A program made the translations under genes and the position numbers. DNA of 64,000 nucleotides from Garcia nutans (taxonomy: Eukaryota > Streptophyta > Magnoliopsida > Malpighiales > Euphorbiaceae). Below, piece after piece: positions 43,256 to 55,010 of the stretch. Location: contig CANTUV010000024.1 of NCBI GenBank assembly GCA_947685225.1, positions 28,848,001 through 28,912,000 on the forward strand, given 5' to 3'. Within the stretch, counting starts at the first letter, position 1, and every line of letters begins with the position of its first letter. The notes under the pieces were generated by a model, which ran no database searches, was not told where the DNA came from, and saw only the letters and a list, made by a program, of their open reading frames with translations.

Positions 43256-44438
43256 TTTGTCCTATATTGGCTTCAACTCTTCTAGCTAGACTAATATTTT
43301 GCCTTTTGCATCTTCATTTCTTTTGGGGTTCTTATGTTCTTTTTGTTCTTCTTTTTGCAAAAAATTCAGCTATTTTTTAGTTGTCCTTTATATCACCTCT
43401 TTGCCCCCTGCATAGCAAAATATTAAAAGTGAGTCTGAAAATATTTTGTACACTCATAAACTCAAAAATTGAAAAGAGTATGTTTTGCCCCCTATGTAGA
43501 CTCAAACCAATGATCTTTTTCATGTAGGCTCTAATTGATATTTGTGTATTGTCTGGTTCCTTGCATGAGCATGCATCTCCATTTTTGTAAAGTGACTGGA
43601 TCTTTCTTAAGCAATGGGCCTTTCATGCCTCTGAGGCTATATCTTCTTCTCATTATTAGCTTCATAGAGTATTGTTATTTACCTTAACAAAGTGTAGGAA
43701 CACAAGACAAAAATGCTGTGTGATATGCTTATGTATGCATGATATGCATGGATGATATTTACAGTGGTTCTATTAACTCACAGACCGAGGTGATCAACTG
43801 AAGTGTTCTTATTGGTTCCTTCCAGATGTTCATTCAGGTCTTGTATTGGAATGATAAAAGTCTTCGCATTTATTCTTTTATCTTTAAGATGTTGAAAACA
43901 TGAGTAGTGGAGGGCCCAAGCAGCAGAGATACATTCATTTCAAATTATGATTCAACATGTCAATTGGTAGCTTCTTCATAACCTTGCTAATAATAATTTA
44001 CTTTGCCCAATGTGTCCTTCGAGGTTCGACGGTGCAATATACTTCCCATAACTTGAAGGTTTATGCAATGAGGAAATAATTTTTTTTAAAAATCAAATAT
44101 TGACTTTGTCAAATCAGTGTCATTGTACCTCAAGACTCAATTTTTTTAAATTAACATATCTATAACATGACAACCCTAGTTACCATACTAAACTCGAGAA
44201 TCATTTCCATTTAAGCAAGAATCGTTGCACTTCAGATAGGCATATACACATTACTTGGCCAAAGGTCTCATTGAGTTTGAATATTGTTTATCTCATATGC
44301 ATGCTTATTCAAACTATCTCAACTAATAGACTCTATTTACTAAGAGAGATCAATAGGTCTTTAATAGGCTTGAAATGGGATCTATAAGGGACACGGGTTA
44401 AATGAAGGCCTTTTTGAGATTGGAGCTGATGTGACACT
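43256..44438 (-). other. Noncoding internal region of copy O
   Basis: Matches 15241-16440 of copy B and 48246-49440 of copy G in order (AAAAAATTCAGC, TTGCCCCCTGCATAGCAAAA, ATAACATGACAACCCTAGTT). Cut at 44438 by copy F. Confidence 0.75.
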
Positions 44439-45135
44439 TGTAGACTCTTAATTCTTGACCCAGTCTGGTCCGATATTTTTATATAGTTTAAAATAATTTT
44501 ATAGTATTTTAATTAAATAATATCTATTTTAGTATTTATTATTTATAATTTTTTATAAAAATAAAAAATATAATATTAGTAAAGTTAATATATATATAAT
44601 AAATAAATCAACGACGGAAAAATCGGCGAAGGAAAATTTCGTTGCCAAAAGTAAATCGGCTAGGCCAATTTCCCGCAGGAAGGCCAATTAGCCGCAGGAT
44701 TTCCTGCGGCGAATTGGCGCCCGCCCAAGTAATTTTTATGCCCGCTCGCAAATTTTCGTAGCCCACAGCGCAGTTTTTTTTTTCCAGCGCAGTTTTTCTA
44801 AAACCAAATTCTATTTGGTTTTTGTTTCTTTTCCTAATTGGTTTTAATTTCCTTAGACAATTAGAAGTAAGATTATTATTTATCCTCTAAATGCCACATT
44901 AAAATACCAAATTAGAGGAGAGAAATTTGGACTTTTGATCAGGGAGAAATTTTGGACTTGACCTTGGACTTGTGGATTTCTTTGGCCAACCTCAAGCTTG
45001 AAAGAACAAGAAGCATTCCTCAATCCATCAAAGGCAGCAACATTGCCTTTGTTATTGTTCATCCAGAAATCAGTTTTTGGTGGAACCAACTACGCAGGTT
45101 TGAATCTCTGTTTTCTTTGTTTATATTTATAGTAG
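44439..45135 (+). repeat. LTR remnant F (first ~700 bp of a plus-oriented LTR)
   Basis: Starts TGTAGACTCTTAATTCTTGA after ACACT and runs through the GC-rich block (44610-44790) to GTTTATATTTATAGTAG. Cut at 45136 by copy G. The rest of F is not seen in the window. Confidence 0.8.
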
Positions 45136-47340
45136 TGTGAGCGGGGATTTTTGCCCCCACTCCCGGTCGAATGGTTCTTGCAACTTTGGCACTGTTTAGG
45201 CTTAGGGCCTTTGAGAACACGGACCTAAGCCCGGAGAAAAATGGAGTCACCATCCGGATGGACCATAAAAAAGAAAGGGGTGGATGACTCAATTCCTAAG
45301 GAATCCCCAACCCCCTAATGGGTTCGAAAAGTTGGGTACGAGTGGGGAAGGTGAGAAATGGCCCAGCACTCCCACAACGCCAGGTTCATTGGAACTGGCC
45401 TCCTTTATAGGTCCTAATATTATAAAATTTTAAATATAACAATATTATCCATATTACATGCAACAATTAAAATAAAGCATCATTATATTAAAAAGCAAAG
45501 CAAAGTCCAAACAAAGCAAATAAATGGACACCCATCTGAGGATGGAAACATGTCCTTACATCGTTCATGTCTAAACTAGATAGGACACCCACCGAAAGAT
45601 GGAAGCATGTCCTTTACAGTGATCCAAAATATAAAAGCAAATTAAATTACATAAAATTTAACTAATGAGGTACACAATAATGGAAACATATCTCTTACAA
45701 TTTGAATACTAAAACAAACAAATAATGATCATAATAATAAAGAAAATATCCATCCATAATAAATTAAATAAATCAAGCATTGAAATTAAATAAATCAACC
45801 ATCAAAAGATATAATAAACTACATAATCAAATCTAAAATTAAATAAAGTAATAAATATATAAATTTAGGTTTATGTCTCAATTTAGGATTTTTAATTAAC
45901 ATTTAGGGTTTTAGGATTTTGGAATTACTACTATTATTATTTAGGCTACTGTGAGACTTTTTAGAAAAATGGAATAGATTAGGGTTTTATAAATTTAAGA
46001 AAGTAGTAAGGGTTTTGGTTAATCAAATTAAGGTTTAGGGCTAACATCATGAAATTAGAGTTTTGGAACCTTAAGACATTAGGGTTTATAATTTTAAAAG
46101 ATTGGGATTAGGGTTTAAGATTTTTTAGGTTTACTGGAGAAAAAGATTTATGGGATTTATTGGATTTGGGCTTAAGGGTTTGTTAGGTTTACTGGATGGG
46201 GCTTTGAAAATGAGGTTTTGGTATTTTGGGAATAAATTATGGTTTTCTTGGATTGAGTTTTAAGAAGATTAGGGATTTAGGAAAATTAAGGCATTAAGAC
46301 ACTAGGGTTAGGGTTTTTGAGAATTGATAAGATAGTTTAAGGTTTTATATAATTTGGAAAACATATTTGATCTAAGGATTTAAGAGAACAATTTAGAGTT
46401 TTATAGAAATAATTAAGATTAAAGTTTTTAGAAACTGTAAAGAAAATTAGGGTTTAGAGAAATAAGAAGATAGTTCGGGGCTTTTAGAATTCTCTAGATT
46501 TTTAAGCTATTGGATGAAACAATAATGAACATAATATATAATTAGGGTTTATCAATTTATACTATTAAATTAAAGTGATAACAAAAATAAACAAATGAAG
46601 AACCAGTAAGAGCAAGAATTATATAATAATTGAATATTTAAGCAAATTCAAGATTAAGACACAAAAACTACATTGAAGATTCCTCCAAATTGTTTTTTGG
46701 ATGAACAATAACAAAGGTAATGTTGATGCCTTTGTTGGATTGATTATTTGATGATTGATACTTGTTGCTAATTTCTTTTGATGTCTTCTGCCTCTTCTGG
46801 TTTCAATCTTTCTTAATCTCAATGGCCGCTCCCTGCTTTTTCTTTTTTTTTTTAGGGCTTTCCGTGTTCTATCTCATCCTCCTCTTTGTTCTTGTTTTAA
46901 TGTGGCATTTATAGGAAAATAAAGAGTCCTAATCCTATCTTAATAAGGAAATACCAATTGTTTAGGAAAAATTAGAAAAATGGGTAAAACAAGGTTTGGG
47001 CAAAACATCGGCAGCGCACAGGCTGTCATGCCTGTGGGCTGCGCTGGCAAAAACGGGCACAGCGGGCCAATTCGTGCAAGAACTGGCTACGGTGAATTGG
47101 GGACTACCCCAAGATTGCCATCTGCGGCGAATTGGGGACTACCCAATTCACCGCAGATAATTTCTACGGCGAAATGGACTGCCGTGCGGTAGCGCGGCAA
47201 AGCTGCTACACGACGCTCGTCGATCCGTTCGATTTTTTATTTTTTATTTTTTTTATTAAAAATAAAAATTAAATATTATTAAAATAAATAAAATACTACA
47301 AAAATTATTTTGGGCTATCGGATTTGAATGGGTTAAGATT
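45136..47340 (-). repeat. 3' LTR of copy G, outer end degraded
   Basis: Begins TGTGAGCGGGGATTTTTGCC and follows the family order up to the GC-rich block (46980-47230). The expected GGGTCTACA end and the PPT are missing; the boundary near 47340 is a breakpoint followed by an inverted scrap of minisatellite 1. Confidence 0.75.
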
Positions 47341-47349
47341 AAACTCAAA

Positions 47350-48245
47350 TTTAATCTCGGGTCCAAGTACCCAATCTCGGGCCCAAAACTAGATTAAATT
47401 TGGGTACTTGGACCCAAGACTGAGTTTGACTGACCTTTTATCAGTTGAGAATTCTGACTGCTCCGGCTATTCTATTCTTTAACGCATTGTGGGTCTTCAC
47501 CCTCAAAATTGATCTTCATCATTGGACCTTGGATCTTCATGCTTAACATCAGATCTTCACCTTTGAAAATGGATCTTCATCCTTGGAGATCAGGTCTTCA
47601 TCCTTGTAAATGGATCTTCATCCTTGGAGATCGGGTCCTCACCATTGAAAATGGATCTTCATCCTTGGAGATCGGGTCTTCACCCTTGAAAATGGATCTT
47701 CATTCCTTGAGATCGGGTCTTCACCTTTGAAAATGGATCTTCATCCTTTGAGATTGGGTCTGCACCCTTGAAAATGGATCGTCCTTTGAGATTAGGTCTT
47801 CACCCTTGAAATTGGATCATCATCCATTGGAGATTGGGTCTTTACCCTTGAAACATGGATCTTTATCCACTGGAGGTCGGATCTTTACCCTTGAAAATGG
47901 ATCTTCATCCTTTGAGATCAGGTCTTCACCCTTGAAAATGGATCTTCATCCTTTGAACTTTGGGTCTTCACCCTTTGAAATTGTATCTTCATTCGTGGAA
48001 TCAGGTCTTCACCCTTGAAAATAGATCTTCATCCTTAGAAATCGGGTCTTCACCCTTGAAAATGGATCTTCATCCTTGGAGATTAGGTCTTCATCCTCAT
48101 AAATGGATCTTTATCCTTTAAACTAGACCTTCATCCTTGGTATCGGGTCTTCACCCTTGAAAATGGATCTTCATCCTTTAGAAGTTAGGTCTTCACCCTT
48201 GAAAGTGGATCTTCATCCTTTAGATGTTGGGTCTTCACCCTTGGC
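47350..48245 (-). repeat. Minisatellites of copy G
   Basis: 47354-47385 holds two inverted units of minisatellite 1 (CTCGGGTCCAAGTACCC), followed by one direct unit (47400-47420). 47490-48245 is a long array of the ~42-bp double unit of minisatellite 2. Confidence 0.85.
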
Positions 48246-50832
48246 CTCAGTTCTTTTAGCTGGACTGATCTTTTGTCTTTTATGTCTTCCTTCTTTTGAT
48301 AGTTTTTAATGTTCCGTTCTTTTGTACTTCTGCAAAAAAAAAATTCAGCTATTGTTAGTTGGCCCTCATATCTTCTCCTTGCCCCCTGCATGGCAAAATA
48401 TTTGCAAGTGAGTTTGAAAATGTTTGGTATATAAACTTAAAAAATTGAAAAGGGGAAACTTTGCCCCCTGTGTATGCTCAAACCAAAGGTTTTTTTTTAT
48501 GCAAGCTTTGATTGATGTTTTTGTTGTCTAGTTCTTCATACAAGCACACATTTTTTCTCTTTGCAAAATTACTGGAGCTTTCTCAAGCAATGGGCTTTCC
48601 ATGTCCCCCTAATTTGATATCTTCTTTTGATTCTTTGCTCCACAGAGTGTTTGTTGTTCACTTTGACAAAGAACAGATAATACAAGAAAAAAATGTCATG
48701 TGATGTGCTCATGTATGCATGATATACATGAGTAATACTTACGATGGTTCCATCAACTCACAGACCGAGGTGATCAGCAGAATTATTCTCATTGACTGTT
48801 TTCAGATGCCCGTTCAGGTCTTGCACTGGAATGATAGAAGGCTTCACTTTTATGGCTTTTATCTTCAAGATGTTGAAAATATGAATAATGGAGGCCCCAA
48901 AAAGTAGCGATACATACATTTTAAATTATGATTTAGCATGTCAGTTGGTAGCTTCTTCATGACCTTGCCAGTAATCATTTCCTTTGCACAATGTGTCCTT
49001 TGGAGGTTCAATGACTCGACCTGCTTCCCTTAACTTGAAGGTTTTGTATGACAAAAACATTTTTGAATTTTTGAATTTTGAATTTTGATTTTGAAATCAA
49101 ATGTTGGCTTTGCCAAATTAATATCAATTTACCTCAGGACTTGATTTGTCAAATTAACATATCTATAACATGACAACCCTAGTTACCATACTAAATTAGG
49201 GAATCATTTCTATTTAAACAAGAATTATTGCACTTCAGATAGGCACGTACACATTACTTGGCCAAAGGTCTCATTTGAGTTTGAATATTGTCTATCTCAT
49301 ATTCATGCTTATTCAAGCTATCTCCACTAATAGACTCTACCTACCAAGAGAGATCAACAAGTCATTGATAGGCTTGAAATGGGGTCTATAAGGGACACGA
49401 GTTAAATGAAAGCCATTTTGAGATTGGAGCTAATGTGACACAATGGACAAACTTTCACACCATAAACTGCTTATTGGAACTTTAGATAGTTGGGAGCATG
49501 AAAAGATAGAGCTTTGGATGTTCTCCCATCTTCTTAGCGTTAATCTAGATCTTGATTGGGACAATCTTCATTTCTTTTCTTCTTTTCCCTTTTCTTTCTC
49601 TTTATTTTTCTTACTCTTCCCTTTTCTTTCTCTTTATTTTTCTTACTCCTCCCTTTCTTTGAGCATTTTATCATTTTGTCCTTCTTCCTTGTAGGACTGT
49701 CAAGTATAGAACATTTAAGAACTGGATGGTCTTTCTCCTTTTTCTCTAATTTTGATCGAATCTTTGGTTAGGTTGGACCAATTCAAGTCAAAATGTCCTT
49801 ATAAACTAAATGGAAGCCTTTTGTTGTCTTAGGTAAAAGAGAACTCAGTTGGCTTTTTGAACTGCCTTTTTAGGTTTTATCTTTTTTTCTTCTTTTTTTC
49901 TTTTTTTCTTTTTTTTTCTTTTGTCCTTTTTTCTTTTGTCCTTTTTTCTTCTTCTTTTCTTTTCTTCTATTTTTTTGTTCTAGCTCTAAAAGAGTTGCCT
50001 TGTTTGTACCAACTTGGGTTTCTAATTATGGATGAGTGGAGTGATGTAAATCTTCTTTAACATGGATAAGTCATTTGTTACTCTGATGTTATCTTGATAG
50101 ATTGGAGATACTAGGTGAACTTAAACTATCCTTATGGTCTTGAGAACATCAACTATCCTTATGATCTTAACTATTCATTCCTTTCTTCGATCTTCTTGCC
50201 TCTTCACCTTAGTGATCATAAGACTTGTCAAAAGTATCATAACAGCTCAGGGTAGGTTGTTGGGGTTTGTAAGCCAATGAAAAGAAAGCTAAAATTTTAT
50301 GAAGGCTCAAAGGGACAACTAGGGATTGATATTTAATAGGGTGGATACTAGTTGTTGGCTAACCAAACAATGCCTAGATCATTTCTCTCTTAAATAAGAA
50401 GAGTTTAATTTTGCCTTGAAAATTTGTCAAAGCATGTTCTAAGACTGACTAGGACCTAGACAAAGGTAATTATGCAGGAGCCCTCTCTAAGTAAGCATAC
50501 ACAACTCAATGCTATAGAGTAACTCCCTCACCTTGTAAAGTGATTCAAGTCATGATGCATAAATATATTAATTCATGAATTATCAAGCTAGATTCCTCAT
50601 TGGTTTAGCACCAAAATGAACAAAGACCAACAAAAATTTTGATGAAAGTAATTTATTCAAACAAATTTAAATTTGAAAAACACGATTGTTCAAATTAAAT
50701 ATTAAAGAAAGTAAAATTGAAAAGCAACATTCAAGCTAAGGAAAGTTTGTTGAGTTAAGCTTCTTTTCTTTTCACATCTTCAATATTTCCATCTTGAAAA
50801 GAGGATAAGACAAAATCTTCTTCCAATCCTTT
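48246..50832 (-). other. Noncoding internal region of copy G
   Basis: Collinear with 15241-17848 of copy B, including pyrimidine tracts (49565-49650, 49880-49970) and GAAAAGAAAGCTAAAATTTT (50279). No coding similarity seen. Confidence 0.7.
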
Positions 50833-51593
50833 TTACACCATGAAGGTTGCCGGTGGAGGTACTCTTCCAAACTTAGGCAAAGGATTGTTCTTGGTATTGG
50901 GCTTGTTCTGCTCAGGTAGCTTACCATTATCGATTAGATCTTGGATTTCATGCTTCAATCGTGTACATTTATCAGTCTCATGTCCTTGGGTCTGATGAAA
51001 TTGGCAAAAAGCCTTAGTATCAAATTTTGGGGGTAAAGGATTCGGCAAAGGTCGAGGGGCCAATGGCTGTAATAGTCCCTTCTTTTGTAGCTTGTGGAAG
51101 ACCCAAGATAAAGGTTTCCCCAGATCTGAAAATTGCCTTCTATTTACTTGATCAGTTGTACTAACATCAACTTCCTTTTGCATACTTTGATTACCAGATT
51201 GATAGTTTCCTTTCTTGTTCCTTCTTGTTGAAAAATAGTTCTTCTCTCTTTCCCATTCTTCAATTTACAGACTAGCTTGGAGGAGATCTTTGAAAACACG
51301 GATAAGTGTATGAGACATCCTTTCACGAAGACTAGGCAACAACCCTCTCACAATCATTCTTATTTGATCAGATTCATTGGGCCTCTTCTTGAGCAAAGCA
51401 GCCTTATTTCTCCATCTTTTCATATAGTCCACAAAATTTTTATTTGGCCTTTGTCTAATGGACTCAACTTCCATTCGGGTAACTTTCATCTCAACGTTGT
51501 ACCCATATTGCTAAATGAAAGCCCTATACAACATATCCCAATCTTTTTGAGTACTTTCCTCTAAGGTGTTGAACCAATTTTGGACAATAGGAT
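50833..51593 (-). pseudogene. gag-like gene of copy G, partial and broken
   Basis: Gag-domain core (RPNKNFVDYMKRWRNKAALL) and the C terminus with CQFHQTQGHETDKC (C-x2-H-x4-H-x4-C) and PPPATFMV. Stops at 51511-51513 and 51265-51267 replace Gln codons that are intact in copy A or H. The N-terminal part is cut by copy H at 51594. It probably continues slightly below 50833, where a stop truncates the last residues relative to copy B. Confidence 0.85.
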
Positions 51594-53822
51594 TGTAGAC
51601 CCTTAATTTTTGACCCAATCTGGTCCAATATATTTTATTTAGTCCAAAATGATTTTTGTTGTCTAATTGGTCCAAAATAATTTTTGTTAAATAGTTTTTG
51701 CTTTAGTATCTAATTTTTATTAATAAAAAAATAAAAATTAACAAATAAAAATTAAAAATTAAAAATCAGAGTCAGAAAAATTGGCAGCAAAAAAATAGTC
51801 GCACGGGCCCATGGGATATTTCTCCCGCAGGAAATTCCTGCGGGCGAAATCACTGTGCTATTTTGCTCACAGGATTTTCTTGCAGGCGAAATAGCTCGCC
51901 CGCAGGAATTTCCTGCGGGCGACACCCCAGCCCGCCAACCGCTGTAGTTTTCTGCGGCAGTTTTTTTTTGCCAGCGCATTTTTTCCTGCGGTAATTTTTT
52001 TCGACAGCGCAAATTTTCCAACGCAAATTTTTTGAAACCTAATTCAATTAGGTTTCTGTTTCTTTTTTTTATTAATATTACTTACCTTAATTAAATAGGA
52101 ATAAACAACCTCAAACCATTATAAATAAGGACCAAAGGCAATTAATTTGGGGTGGCAAAAAATCGGCAATAGATTGGAAAATCGGAAACCAAATTAAGGA
52201 AGGAAAAGCAATAATTCAATTCAACTGATTTTTAAAGGAGCAGCAGCACGATTTAAAGAATTCAAAGGCAAAAAAGGCTTGTCTTTGGAGCTAGTTCATC
52301 CAAGAAGAATTCTTTTTGGAGGAATCATCAAAAGAAGGTATGTGTTAATTGATCTTCTTTAATTTTTTTTTACACTGTAGCTAAAACTAGGATTTTTGTG
52401 TTTTTCAAAAGTTAAAATCTTAGAACTTTAATTTATTTTTCCAAAGTTAAAAATACTAAAACATTACTTTATTTTCCAAAAAGACTTAAAATTGTTATTT
52501 TTTCTTCTTAAAATCCTTAAAACTCTAATTGAACATATTCTTCAACAAAACCAAAATTTGATTCTGTTTCTTTCAAAATTTTAAACTAGGTTCTATTTCA
52601 TTCAAAAAGCCTTAAAAAACATCTTTTATACTTATAAAAACTTTAATCCGTTTGTTTAAATTCATAAAACTTCATAAAATTATCAAATTGATTTCTAAAA
52701 CCCTAATTCAAATCTTTTACCCAAGACCCTAATTCTAAAACACTAAAACCCTAATTCAACTTTTAAACCTAAAATAGTAAACCCTAACCCATTTAAAACC
52801 TTAAACCCTAATTTTTTCTAAGCTCTAATCCTTTAAAACATTAAAAACCATAATAACACAAATGTTCTAAAATTACACAGTAGCTTGAAATCACCATTTT
52901 AAACCACAAATTAAAACAATTTTAAAGTGTCTAAAACCCTAGTTTCATGATTTCATCATTCAAACCTTAATTTGGCTAATCAAAGTGTCTTACCAACCTT
53001 TTAAAACATAAAACCCTAATCTATTTTAATTCCATAAAAAGTCACAGTAGCTATAATTGAACTTTTATTTGCTTTAGTCAATTCCATATTTGATTATGCT
53101 TTGATTTATTTATTATGCTTTAAATTATTTAATTTCAATACTTGATTTATTTAATTTATCATGGATGGATGTTTATTTTATATTTTGATTAATACCTTTG
53201 ATGAATGATTTATTTATGATGAATGGTTATTTACTTTTATCAATTTATTTAGACTTCCAAAAGTTGTAAGAGGTATGTTTCCACTTGGTGGGTACCTCAT
53301 TAGTTAAACATCATGTAATTTAATTTGCTTTTCTATTTTAGAACCTATGTAAAGGGCATGTTTCTACCTTTTGGTGGGTGTCCTATTTAGGCATGTGATG
53401 TAAGGACATGTTTCCATCTTCGGATGGGTGTCCATTTATTTGTTTTGCTTGGACCTTGCTTTGATTTTAATATATTGATGCTTTCTTTTAATTATTGTGT
53501 GTAATATGGATAATGTTGTTATATTTAAGAATTTTATAATATTAAGACCTGTAAAGGAGGCCGGTTCCAATGAACCGGGCGTTGTGGGGGTGTTGGGCCA
53601 TTTCTCACCTTCCCCACATGTACCCAACTTTTCAAACCCATTAGGGGGTTAGGGATTCCTTAGGAATCGAGTCATCCACCCCTTTCTTTTTCCCAGCCCG
53701 TCCAGGTGGGGACTCCATTTTCTTCGGACTTAGGTCTGTGTTCTCTAAGGCCCCGAGCCTAAATAGTGCCGAAGTCGCAAGAACCATTTCACCGGGAGTG
53801 GGGGCAAAAATCCCCGCTCACA
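51594..53822 (+). repeat. 5' LTR of copy H (2229 bp)
   Basis: TGTAGACCCTTAATTTTTGA to ATCCCCGCTCACA. Contains the most complete GC-rich palindrome block of the family (51800-51930, with GCAGGAAATTCCTGC and GCAGGAATTTCCTGC) and the GGCCGGTTCCAATGAACCGG inverted repeat at about 53560. Confidence 0.9.
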
Positions 53823-53823
53823 G

Positions 53824-53841
53824 TGGCGACTCCACTGGGGA
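53824..53841 (+). other. Primer binding site of copy H
   Basis: TGGCGACTCCACTGGGGA, one base after the LTR end. Confidence 0.85.
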
Positions 53842-55010
53842 TAAGAGAAGTTGATTCCGTTGGTCTTTATATTATTCTATTCTTTCTTATAATGATATTA
53901 TCCATTGCATCATATTAGATTGCATTGTGTGCGTGAGTTAGGATGCCCGTGTTACCCGTGTTGTGTTATGTAAGGGATACCATACTTTCACTCAAGGTAT
54001 GGAGATCGAGCATGGCATAACCACTCATAGCCTCGTACCATTTGGTATATACTTTCTATGGGAACCTAAGCCTTTTAACCCAAAGACTAAAGCTCATGTA
54101 ATTGGCCTAGTTACTTTCCTTAGGTTTTACCCCAAATGCATATTGTTTGACTATGGTTAGTTTATCTTAGTCTAAATCATGGCTTCTTTGGTTTGTTCTT
54201 TTCATAATATGACCTAAGTATATTATGAGCTCTAAATAAATTTTTCTCTAAAGTCCAAAAGACCAAAGCTATTTTCAAAACTTTTCAAAATGGTCTTTGG
54301 ACATAAGACTTTTTCTAAAAACAAATAAAAAATTCTTTGGCCCATGGCCCAAATGCTAAGCCCAAAATCCATTTTTCTAAAATCTTTTACAATGGGCTTA
54401 GAAACAAAACTATTTTCACCCAACCTTTTCTTACAAAGAGCTTAAAAATTATTTGGGTAAATTAGGAAATACCAAAAATCAATTGTGGGCCCAGTTTACA
54501 CTAAGAATAAATTAACCATGAGCTTTTTTTTTGGCATGAACCATTAGTTACTCTTTTCAAGTGAGAAATCTATTTATAATAAACCTCTTAATTTTGTTTT
54601 AATCCAATATAGCATAAAAGCTACTATAGTTGGTTGAATGGATTAAAACCTAATTAATAGGAATTATCATGGATTGATTTCCATTTTCGAAAATATAACT
54701 ATTGGTTGAAACGTCCGAGGGAATTATTTGAAAGCAAAGTACCCGGTGTTGGTATTTTGTCAACCATATTCCCAGGAGAAGGGACTCGCCATTCGCGTGT
54801 GGATGTTATAAGGTTGGAAGGAACGTCCTACTTATCCTTATTTGTTGATTGTTTGTGCATACATGCATACATGCATACATTTGCATCTCATATCATTGAT
54901 CCTCTCTGGCTCACAGCCCTAGATTATGAAAGTTTAAAAGCTTACGACAATCCTACCTATGCAGAGATGAAGTATCTAGCAACGACTCAATCACTTGCTC
55001 ACCAAAAACA
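53842..55010 (+). other. Leader of copy H, with the conserved small frame at 53963-54160
   Basis: Collinear with the leaders of A and B; the small frame (65 codons) starts MLCKGYHTFTQGMEIEHGIT. A CATACATGCATACATGCATA run lies near 54860. Confidence 0.65.

Larger units (their letters stand above)
45136..51593 (-). mobile_element. Copy G: gag-only family element, 5' part beyond the H insertion not seen
   Basis: 3' LTR, minisatellites, noncoding region and the C-terminal two thirds of gag, interrupted within gag by copy H at 51594 (target side AGGAT). The remainder (N-terminal gag, leader, 5' LTR) should lie right of copy H, outside the window or lost. Confidence 0.75.

Noticed and set aside
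42717..43380. Frames with repeated DLHPL/FGSSPFK peptides (also 47509-48018)
   Set aside because: Translation of minisatellite 2. Unit length is near 42 bp, a multiple of 3, which keeps frames open by chance.
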